DNA of 19,485 bases from Fibrobacter sp. GTDB lineage: Bacteria; Fibrobacterota; Fibrobacteria; Fibrobacterales; Fibrobacteraceae. A model generated the notes under the pieces. That model ran no database searches. It saw only the letters and a program-made list of their open reading frames with translations, and had not been told where the DNA came from. Within the stretch, counting starts at the first letter, position 1. Every line of letters starts with the position of its first letter. The position numbers were made by a program, and so were the translations under genes. The stretch is from assembly GCA_017520105.1 (NCBI GenBank), contig JAFWRL010000139.1, positions 1-19,485 of the forward strand, given 5' to 3'. Below are positions 1-5,158 of the stretch, in pieces.

Positions 1-283
1 CAAGTTGCGAATTCTCGTAATTTTCATCCAAGTCAATAGACGTGAGCGAACAATTCGAAAACGACCAAATTTTCGAAAGCGTGATGTAAAGCGTGTCCGA
101 AATCAAATGGAGGGATTTTCCAGAATCTAGCGTAGCTCCCAAAAAAAATCCATTACCTTCCACCGTTTCACCACCTGGCATCACATCAAGCGGACCATCG
201 CCGTCATGCGTACAGCCGACGAAAAATACCATCAAAGGGAACAGAAAAATGGAGAATAAAAAAATTGCGGTTTTACGCTTCAT
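1..283 (-). CDS. Lipoprotein of unknown function, 3' end outside window
   Basis: A reading frame opens at the ATG at 283 and stays open to the left edge (94 full codons), so the C-terminus is missing. The product starts with Lys/Arg residues (MKRKTA) followed by a very hydrophobic stretch of about 17 residues and ends in FFVGC, with Cys24 as the probable lipidation site. Phe at -3 makes this lipobox slightly atypical. After the Cys comes a Gly/Asp-rich linker (THDGDGPLD) and no domain that I recognise. The start lies 10 bases after the stop of the LytM-like gene, so it is probably the last visible gene of the STAS cluster. Expected location is the periplasmic or outer-surface side of a membrane. 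Function unknown. Confidence 0.75.
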   Translation of the reverse strand, partial: MKRKTAIFLFSIFLFPLMVFFVGCTHDGDGPLDVMPGGETVEGNGFFLGATLDSGKSLHLISDTLYITLSKIWSFSNCSLTSIDLDENYENSQL

Positions 284-293
284 ACAGACTCAC

Positions 294-1211
294 TCAAAAA
301 GGCAGATGCTTCTTGAATATAGCAATTTGAGCGGAATCCACCGGGTGCGTCAATTTGTAAAAATCCTTCCAGCGTACAAACAACCCGTTTTGACGCAAAG
401 TCAAGAAGAACGAAGCGCTGTCCTGCGGCGAGAGGCGCCCCACCGCATCCTTGACGCTAAGCATTTTCCCGACAGTAGGAGCCATTTTCCACGAGCCAAT
501 GCCGAACATGCGCGAAGTAATGCCGTTTCCGTGATTGAGTTCCACGAACATGCCCAAAGAATCGCGACCGGCTTCCAGCACAATACCCGGAAGCACAGGG
601 TAAATCGGAGCCTCGCCCAATCCCCTAAAGACATCAGCAGAAAGCAGTTGTTCTAAACCTTCGAAGTCAAAGTTATCGACAATGGAAAGCGCAGACCAAC
701 CGAGCGGAACATGCGGACACGGCCCCGGGAAAAGGCAACCAGTCTTGCTAGAAATCCAGACCCTCGAAGAATCCTCACGCGACATGTGCAAATAAACGCT
801 ACGCGTCGTATCTTCCACAACCACGAGAAGAGCCTCGCCAAAATCCTTCTTGGGAGCGACCCAATGGATTTTCGCGCCTTCCGAAGCTAAACCACCCACA
901 TAACGCAAAAACGTATTCGGGAGAACAAGCGAATCGTTCATCGCCCACGAGCACTGGGCGTAGCCATCCTTGAGTTCAAACGGAGTCCCGTCGTAAGACG
1001 TACAACCTTCAATCCACTCTTCGACAAACGTGGGAGCGGGTTCTTCGTTTCCAGGTAACGGGAGCTTATCCACAAGCATGCGGATCCAGCCATTTGAATA
1101 AGCCACAACAATCAGAATGAAAAAGAATACAATCCTTACTAACGGGAACTTGTGCTGTAAGTTATTTTTTCTTTTTTTTCGTTGGATTTCTGTCGGAAAT
1201 TCTACGGGCAT
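294..1211 (-). CDS. Membrane-anchored protein with degenerate LytM/M23-like domain
   Basis: The 305-residue product has a basic N-terminus (RKKRKNN at 11-17), one membrane segment at about 24-40, and an extracytoplasmic remainder. Residues about 203-283 follow the order of an M23 (LytM) peptidase domain: PIYPVLPGIVLEAG resembles the xVyAxxxGxVxxAG strand, then VELNHGNGITSR resembles the IdHGnGytTrY strand, and FFLTLRQNG sits where HLHFEVrkNG is expected. The zinc-binding residues are missing: no HxxxD motif precedes the domain, and the HxH pair is replaced by Ser267 and Phe269. If the match is right, this is a non-catalytic LytM protein, a class known from EnvC and NlpD as regulators of cell-wall amidases; that role is inference. 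The start lies 3 bases after the STAS stop, suggesting coupled translation. It could also be an unrelated beta-rich domain. Confidence 0.6.
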   Translation of the reverse strand: MPVEFPTEIQRKKRKNNLQHKFPLVRIVFFFILIVVAYSNGWIRMLVDKLPLPGNEEPAPTFVEEWIEGCTSYDGTPFELKDGYAQCSWAMNDSLVLPNTFLRYVGGLASEGAKIHWVAPKKDFGEALLVVVEDTTRSVYLHMSREDSSRVWISSKTGCLFPGPCPHVPLGWSALSIVDNFDFEGLEQLLSADVFRGLGEAPIYPVLPGIVLEAGRDSLGMFVELNHGNGITSRMFGIGSWKMAPTVGKMLSVKDAVGRLSPQDSASFFLTLRQNGLFVRWKDFYKLTHPVDSAQIAIFKKHLPF

Positions 1212-1214
1212 CGA

Positions 1215-1832
1215 CTACATGAGATAATAGGCAGCGGCTGCAATCGCAATCAACAAAAGAACGATGACGACAAAGGCAGTACTCTTCGAAGACGGTTCTT
1301 CATCTTCAAGCGGGTTTTTGTCCAAGACTCTCGGTTCCACCGGAGCCGGTTTTTCAACAGGCTTTTCGTAAACAGACGGATCAATCTGTTCCACGACAGC
1401 GACGCGAGCCGTCGGAGGATCTTTCTTTGGAGGATTCGCTGCCGCCGGATTAGTACTTGCCGGAGCCGTTTCTTTGGGCGATTCAATCGGCGTAAACGCC
1501 GCCATATCCGTTTCGCTCATGAAGATTCGAATAAAGCGTTCGAGCCCCACCTTCTTTAAACTATTCGATAGAGATTCCCTATCGGCAAGAACCGCAAACG
1601 CGCCGTTCTTGCTAGCCAGTTCCTGATGGCATTGCATAAAGGCATTGTAGGCGTCACTATAAACAAAATCAAGGCCTGACAAATCTACAGCAACAAACCT
1701 AAAACCCGTGTCATAGCCCATGATGGTACGGAAATTCGACTTGAATCTTTCCGCATCAAAAGCTCCTATCGGGTTGAGTGGAGCCGGGAGAACGAGGAAC
1801 AAGCCTACATTTTTTGTATATATCTGCGTCAT
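1215..1832 (-). CDS. Tail-anchored STAS-domain protein
   Basis: The 205-residue product has an N-terminal STAS (anti-sigma-factor antagonist-like) domain at about 1-112. The central strand-turn VAVDLSGLDFVYSDAY (47-62) matches the family's vvlDLsgvxfiDSSGl pattern, and VGLERFIRIFMSE (95-107) matches the usual GLxxlfxifxs helix. Residues 115-182 are a Pro/Ala/Glu-rich linker, and 185-204 form one hydrophobic helix ending at the C-terminus, so the domain is probably held on the cytoplasmic face of the inner membrane by a tail anchor. STAS domains bind partner proteins or nucleotides. The position of the phosphorylated Ser of SpoIIAA is Asp60 here, so classic kinase control may be lost. It is the first gene of the cluster with the LytM-like protein and the lipoprotein. 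No clear Shine-Dalgarno precedes the ATG. Confidence 0.75.
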   Translation of the reverse strand: MTQIYTKNVGLFLVLPAPLNPIGAFDAERFKSNFRTIMGYDTGFRFVAVDLSGLDFVYSDAYNAFMQCHQELASKNGAFAVLADRESLSNSLKKVGLERFIRIFMSETDMAAFTPIESPKETAPASTNPAAANPPKKDPPTARVAVVEQIDPSVYEKPVEKPAPVEPRVLDKNPLEDEEPSSKSTAFVVIVLLLIAIAAAAYYLM

Positions 1833-1848
1833 GTAAACAAATATAAGC

Positions 1849-1864
1849 TATTGTTCGAGCAATA
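1849..1864. promoter_or_regulatory. Near-perfect 16-base palindrome upstream of the STAS gene
   Basis: TATTGTTCGAGCAATA pairs with itself at 7 of 8 positions. It ends 17 bases before the STAS start codon and overlaps a TATATT (1861-1866, minus strand) that could be a -10 box. This is the layout of a repressor operator, but no regulator is encoded nearby, so the role is a guess. Confidence 0.3.
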
Positions 1865-1901
1865 TACTGAAAAAAATGAAAATTTTTGGTTCAAATAGGT
1901 G

Positions 1902-2053
1902 TTTAGACGATAGACGAAAGACGATAGACGAAAGATTAGTGGTTGGTGGTTAGGATTTAGGTTTTAGGGGTCAGGTATTAGATGTTAGGTTTAAATAATC
2001 GTGGCTACGCCACCTTTTTTCCTACAACCTGTTACCTGTAACCTAATACCTAT
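1902..2053 (+). repeat. Intergenic repeat element, copy 1 (heptamers, GGTTAG-rich arm, capped hairpin)
   Basis: This fills the gap between the STAS start and the PorV-like stop; no gene was seen. It opens with two perfect tandem copies of AGACGATAGACGAA (1905-1932), i.e. GACGATA/GACGAAA heptamers. A TTAGG-rich arm follows (1937-1992), then the hairpin GTGGC-TAC-GCCAC (2001-2013) with six T (2015-2020), then a CCTAA-rich right arm. AGGTATTAG (1973-1981) is the exact complement of CTAATACCT (2043-2051), so the arms form a long imperfect inverted repeat around the hairpin. Shared blocks with 5101-5158 in opposite orientation show that it belongs to a repeat family. The hairpin might also weakly terminate the PorV-like transcript. 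Confidence 0.6.
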
Positions 2054-2056
2054 TTT

Positions 2057-3502
2057 CTATTCCAATATTTCGTCGTCGATTTCGATAATCGGCTTTGCAG
2101 GCGGCGGAGTCGTTACTGACGGAGCCGTTACAGGAGCTGCCGGAGTTGCACTCTTTTCGGCAGGAGCTGTTGGCACGTTTGGAGTTGCAGACGAGGCCGA
2201 AGCCGGAACACTTGCAGAAGACTCCGTCGCCGCAGGTGTTGCACTCGCGGGTTCAGTCACAGTCGGAACCTCAGGCGATGTCGCTGCCTCTGGAGCCGCA
2301 GAATTTGCGGAAGCAGTCGTTGAATCCGTTCCGATAGCCTGTTCCGTTTGCGGAGCCGCCACAGGCACGGACACAGTCTCTACCGTTTCCACAGGTTCTT
2401 CAACCGGGTATTCCTCTGTATCCTCCGTCACAAGTTTCTTCGATGCTGCGGTCTTGCTCAAGTGGCTTTTTTCTCTCGGCTTATGGCCAAAGAGGTACGG
2501 GCTAAAGCTAATGCTCACGCGATGTACCGGAGAGAACACCGGATGCGATTCAAACGCGTAATCCACGACGAGGAAATTCATAATCGTAAGACCGGCACCC
2601 GCCGTCACGCTCTTGAACGTCGTGAAACTGCTCAGGCCGACTCGCAACTTGAGTCCAAAGTCAAACGCAAACTCGACACCACCACGACCGCCGGACAGCC
2701 AATCTATAGGATCTTCCCAAATGCGTTCGCCACCATGCGTATCTTCATCAAAATCCAAATCTCTGTAATCGTGATGGAATAGTCCCGCACTCTGCCAGTA
2801 GAAATTGAACTTGCCATAGAGGTACGCCACAGGCAGTCCATAGCTCAAAGCAAGGTAAAACTCAGGGGAAGAATATTCAAATTCGCCAGATTCCCAAGAT
2901 GCAGCAGACGAGGTCCAGCCTTTCAAAAGGCCCGCCACGTAAAAGTCATCCTTGATCTGATAACGTGCACTCGCATCGCCACGGAAGCCCCAACCGCTCT
3001 GGTCCATGTCGCGATACAGCACATGGAACGCAAGACCCAAGTCCAAACAGTCTATAATGCGACGGCCCCACGCCACGGAGAACACCCAATCCGCAATAGA
3101 AAGCGTATTGTAGTTGGACCCCTCAGGCAATGGCTCACCATCCTTGATGTAAGGGATTCCATCAGCACCAAATCTGGAGAAAGCAACACCAATGCCTTGA
3201 TTCTTCGAAAGCGGAATCACCATCGACGCATAATCGTACTTGGTATCTTCGTAATAAGCAGTATGCGAGAACGATGCCCACATGTACTTCGCTTGCGAAA
3301 GCTGGTACGCATTGGAGCCAAGCCCAAGGTAATCGCCCTCGACCGCTAAAGTTGTCGAACCCAAAGCCGCAGAGCGAGCCCCCGGTTCAATATCAAGAGT
3401 CGCATTCGCACCCACAACGCGATCGGCAGCGTTCACCGACGACACAAGAGCGCATGCAAGGAAAAAAATCCGCGGAGATATATTTTTTTTCAAAAAAGAC
3501 AT
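2057..3502 (-). CDS. PorV/UPF0164-like outer-membrane beta-barrel protein with long Pro/Ala/Thr-rich tail
   Basis: The 481-residue product starts with a signal peptide (MSFLKKN, hydrophobic core, likely cleavage after SSVNA at about residue 25). The mature N-terminus, LDIEPGARSAALGSTTLAVE, followed by LGLGSNAYQLS, matches the PorV/PorQ/UPF0164 pattern (xxIGxGARaxGMGgAfvAxAdDxxAxxwNPAgL) of FadL-like barrels. Alternating beta-strand sequence runs to about residue 337. PorV in the T9SS carries cargo to the surface complex; other relatives have no known role. Residues about 338-481 are a low-complexity Pro/Ala/Thr/Ser/Glu tail ending in IIEIDDEILE, which is unusual for a barrel because the last strand normally ends the protein. 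I chose the ATG at 3502 because the longer frame (to 3568) puts 22 non-signal residues in front of the signal peptide. It is divergent from the recombinase. Confidence 0.65.
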   Translation of the reverse strand: MSFLKKNISPRIFFLACALVSSVNAADRVVGANATLDIEPGARSAALGSTTLAVEGDYLGLGSNAYQLSQAKYMWASFSHTAYYEDTKYDYASMVIPLSKNQGIGVAFSRFGADGIPYIKDGEPLPEGSNYNTLSIADWVFSVAWGRRIIDCLDLGLAFHVLYRDMDQSGWGFRGDASARYQIKDDFYVAGLLKGWTSSAASWESGEFEYSSPEFYLALSYGLPVAYLYGKFNFYWQSAGLFHHDYRDLDFDEDTHGGERIWEDPIDWLSGGRGGVEFAFDFGLKLRVGLSSFTTFKSVTAGAGLTIMNFLVVDYAFESHPVFSPVHRVSISFSPYLFGHKPREKSHLSKTAASKKLVTEDTEEYPVEEPVETVETVSVPVAAPQTEQAIGTDSTTASANSAAPEAATSPEVPTVTEPASATPAATESSASVPASASSATPNVPTAPAEKSATPAAPVTAPSVTTPPPAKPIIEIDDEILE

Positions 3503-3550
3503 TTGGCGACCACTAAGATAGATTTTTTTCTCTCGGCAAACTCCCAAAAG

Positions 3551-3558
3551 CAAACGTA
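3551..3558 (-). promoter_or_regulatory. Candidate -7 promoter element of the PorV-like gene
   Basis: On the minus strand this reads TACGTTTG, a full match to the TANNTTTG box of Bacteroidetes-type promoters, and would give a leader of about 40 bases before the ATG at 3502. No TTTG partner was seen 19-21 bases upstream. That this organism uses such promoters is inference. Confidence 0.3.
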
Positions 3559-3616
3559 TTTCGCCCAAAAACGCCGAAGACCTAGAATTTGCGAGCCCTT
3601 AGGCTTATTTTTACCC

Positions 3617-3664
3617 AAAAATGCTACCAAACCGACCATTTTCTTTCGTTTAGTAGCATTTTTT
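3617..3664. repeat. Inverted-repeat unit 1 of 3 (ATGCTACCAAA / TTTAGTAGCAT)
   Basis: Left arm AAAAATGCTACCAAA (3617-3631), loop of 17 bases, right arm TTTAGTAGCATTTTTT (3649-3664). The arms pair over about 14 bases with one G-T wobble. The A-run on one side and T-run on the other make it look like a bidirectional terminator, but it sits between two divergent genes, where none is expected. Confidence 0.7.
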
Positions 3665-3680
3665 CAACTTTATACGAAAT

Positions 3681-3748
3681 AAAAATGGCATTACCAAGGA
3701 ATTTGATGCTACCAAATCCACTTCTTTGAGATACTTGGTAGCATTTTT
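3681..3748. repeat. Inverted-repeat unit 2 of 3, with an extra left half-site
   Basis: Left arm ATGCTACCAA (3706-3715) and right arm TTGGTAGCAT (3735-3744) are perfect complements, followed by TTTT. Both arms lie exactly 85 bases after those of unit 1. The right arm is followed by TTTTTCAAC as in unit 1. A diverged extra left arm, AAAAATGGCATTACCAAGG, stands at 3681-3699. Confidence 0.7.
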
Positions 3749-3794
3749 CAACATGATTTTGACGCAAACCCCTATTTTTCATTTAATTTATAAT

Positions 3795-3853
3795 AAAAAT
3801 GTGATACCAACCCCCTGGAAAAATCCAATTTAGTAGCATAATTTGGCATTTTT
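3795..3853. repeat. Inverted-repeat unit 3 of 3 (diverged)
   Basis: Left arm AAAAATGTGATACCAA (3795-3810) and right arm TTTAGTAGCAT (3829-3839), both 95 bases after those of unit 2. A second GCATTTTT follows (3846-3853). The left arm has more changes than in units 1 and 2. The unit ends 97 bases before the recombinase start. The rest of 3503-3950 shows no gene. Confidence 0.6.
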
Positions 3854-3950
3854 CGCCCTTTTCGTCCTCGATTTTCGCCAGCCGAACCAATTTAAACGCT
3901 CAACCATTCGGAAAAATGTTTATTTTTCTCCACGGGAACAGTAAAAGACA

Positions 3951-4919
3951 ATGCTTTTAGACGAATACATCCAAAATTTCTTGATATACCTGCAAGTTCA
4001 GCGAAGGTATTCCGAAAAAACGGTCATCACATACCGGAAATCGCTTGAAAAGTATTGCGTGTCGCTGACCGGGAACGGAAAGCACTCTAGCAGTACGTCA
4101 AAAACATCGCAATCCCAGACAAACGGAACCTCGCAGAATTCAGCAACACTGGATGCTTTCTCCGAAATGAACATCAAGGCTTTTGTGTGGGATTTAAAGA
4201 TCAAGCAAAAGCTAGCCCCCACAAGCATCTGCGAACACCTCGCCGCTCTCAAGAGCTTCGGCAAATACCTCGTCCGCTCCAAGATTCTCGACAAGAATCC
4301 CGCCGAAGCAGTCCCCATGCCCAAACGCCCCAAGCGACTCGTCAACGTCCTCGGGCAAAAGGACCTCGCCGAAAGCAAACTCGACGAACTCGAAGAGACC
4401 GAAGACCCGACATTGCCGCAAGTCCGCGCACGTCTTTTGCTAGAACTGATTTACGGTTCGGGGCTGCGCATCTCGGAATGCCAGAACCTCACCTGGGACC
4501 GCATAGACACAAGCGCAAAGCTTGTCCGCGTCCTCGGCAAAGGCAACAAAGAACGCATCGTCCCGATTACAGAAAGCTTTATCAGCCGCATCGCAAATTA
4601 CAAACAAATGCAGTTACAAGCGGGTCATACGCCCACAGCGACCGGCCTCGTATTCTTAAGCGAAGACGGCAAGCCGTTTGGACTGCGAACATTGCGAAAC
4701 GACATCCACGACTTGCTCCGCGAAATCGGCTGGGAGGGCAAAGCAAGCCCGCACGTACTGCGTCACAGCTTCGCCACGCATCTGCTCGAAAACGGCGCAG
4801 AAATCATGAGCGTCAAGGAAATGCTCGGACATTCAAACATCTCGACCACGCAAGTCTATACGCACGTCAACGCCGAACGCCTGCGAGAAGCATTCAAGAA
4901 AACGCACCCAAGAGCGTAG
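3951..4919 (+). CDS. XerC/XerD-type tyrosine recombinase
   Basis: The 322-residue product has an N-terminal SAM-like core-binding domain (about 1-122) and a C-terminal catalytic domain (about 130-320). All catalytic residues are visible: Arg173 in GSGLRISE, Lys197 in GKGNKERIVP, His268 and Arg271 in SPHVLRHSFATHLL, His294 in MLGHSNISTTQ, and the nucleophile Tyr303 in QVYTHV. The spacing follows E. coli XerD, so the enzyme should cut and rejoin DNA through a 3'-phosphotyrosine link. Usual family length is near 300; the excess comes from a Ser/Thr/Gln-rich insert at about 41-67 between the first helices. It may be the chromosome-dimer resolvase (XerC or XerD) or a local recombinase; the sequence does not decide. 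It is the only plus-strand gene here and follows three inverted-repeat units. No strong Shine-Dalgarno; GGGA lies at 3934-3937. Confidence 0.92.
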   Translation: MLLDEYIQNFLIYLQVQRRYSEKTVITYRKSLEKYCVSLTGNGKHSSSTSKTSQSQTNGTSQNSATLDAFSEMNIKAFVWDLKIKQKLAPTSICEHLAALKSFGKYLVRSKILDKNPAEAVPMPKRPKRLVNVLGQKDLAESKLDELEETEDPTLPQVRARLLLELIYGSGLRISECQNLTWDRIDTSAKLVRVLGKGNKERIVPITESFISRIANYKQMQLQAGHTPTATGLVFLSEDGKPFGLRTLRNDIHDLLREIGWEGKASPHVLRHSFATHLLENGAEIMSVKEMLGHSNISTTQVYTHVNAERLREAFKKTHPRA

Positions 4920-4931
4920 AGGTATGGGGTC

Positions 4932-4951
4932 GGGCACCAAAGGCGCCCTTT
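4932..4951 (+). terminator. Possible terminator of the recombinase gene
   Basis: GGGCACC (4932-4938), loop AAA, GGCGCCC (4942-4948), then TTT. The stem has one mismatch and the T-run is only three bases, so it is weak. It starts 12 bases after the stop codon. Confidence 0.35.
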
Positions 4952-5026
4952 GAGCTATGAGGCTTGAGCTCGGTCGTGACGCTCCCTAAAGCTTAGACGA
5001 AAGAACGCCCGCATTCGCGGGCTACA

Positions 5027-5068
5027 GACGAAAGACGAAAGATGAAAGACGAAAGATGAAAGATGAAA
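5027..5068 (+). repeat. Six tandem GAYGAAA heptamers
   Basis: Six perfectly phased seven-base units: GACGAAA twice, GATGAAA, GACGAAA, then GATGAAA twice. The array lies inside intergenic repeat copy 2 and matches the GACGATA/GACGAAA heptamers of copy 1. The seven-base period and lack of a gene exclude a coding repeat. Confidence 0.85.
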
Positions 5069-5113
5069 GAAAAATAATGGCACTTCGTGCATATAATGAA
5101 GCGGCAAAGCCGC
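5069..5113 (-). terminator. Possible terminator region of the barrel-protein transcript
   Basis: On the minus strand, the hairpin GCGGC-TTT-GCCGC (5113-5101) is followed by TTCATTATAT. A second small hairpin, GCAC-GAA-GTGC (5090-5080), is followed by CATTATTTTTC. Either could end the transcript that stops coding at 5159. The stems are short and also belong to the repeat element. Confidence 0.35.
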
Positions 5114-5158
5114 GATTCTAAAATCTTTCGTCTATAAGCGAAGCGGTCTATCGTCTAA

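Larger units (their letters stand above)
4993..5158 (-). repeat. Intergenic repeat element, copy 2 (opposite orientation to copy 1)
   Basis: Read on the minus strand from 5157 it gives TTAGACGATAGAC, then ATAGACGAAAGATT (5119-5132), then the hairpin core AATCGCGGCTTTGCCGC (5101-5117). All three blocks occur in the same order at 1903-2013. Further hairpins follow: GCAC-TTC-GTGC (5080-5090) and GCCCGC-ATTC-GCGGGC (5007-5022). The element begins directly at the stop codon of the minus-strand barrel gene and fills most of 4920-5158, where no gene was seen. Confidence 0.65.

Noticed and set aside
1182..1559. Plus-strand frame opposite the STAS gene
   Set aside because: Arg/Phe-rich composition with no domain, while the minus strand holds a STAS domain and a tail anchor.
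3503..3568. N-terminal extension of the PorV-like protein to 3568
   Set aside because: It would put 22 residues in front of a clear signal peptide; the ATG at 3502 is more likely.
3780..3800. A/T-rich stretch as a dif site
   Set aside because: I could not fit the two Xer half-sites of known dif sequences to it. The genome's dif site would have to be found by strand-skew analysis.
3617..3853. CRISPR array or integron attC sites
   Set aside because: There are only three units with variable sequence between arms and no cas genes. The arms lack the attC core GTTRRRY, and no gene cassettes lie between them.
4187..4960. Arg/Pro-rich plus-strand frame inside the recombinase gene
   Set aside because: It is a shifted frame of a gene with all catalytic residues intact; its composition is that of an out-of-frame translation.
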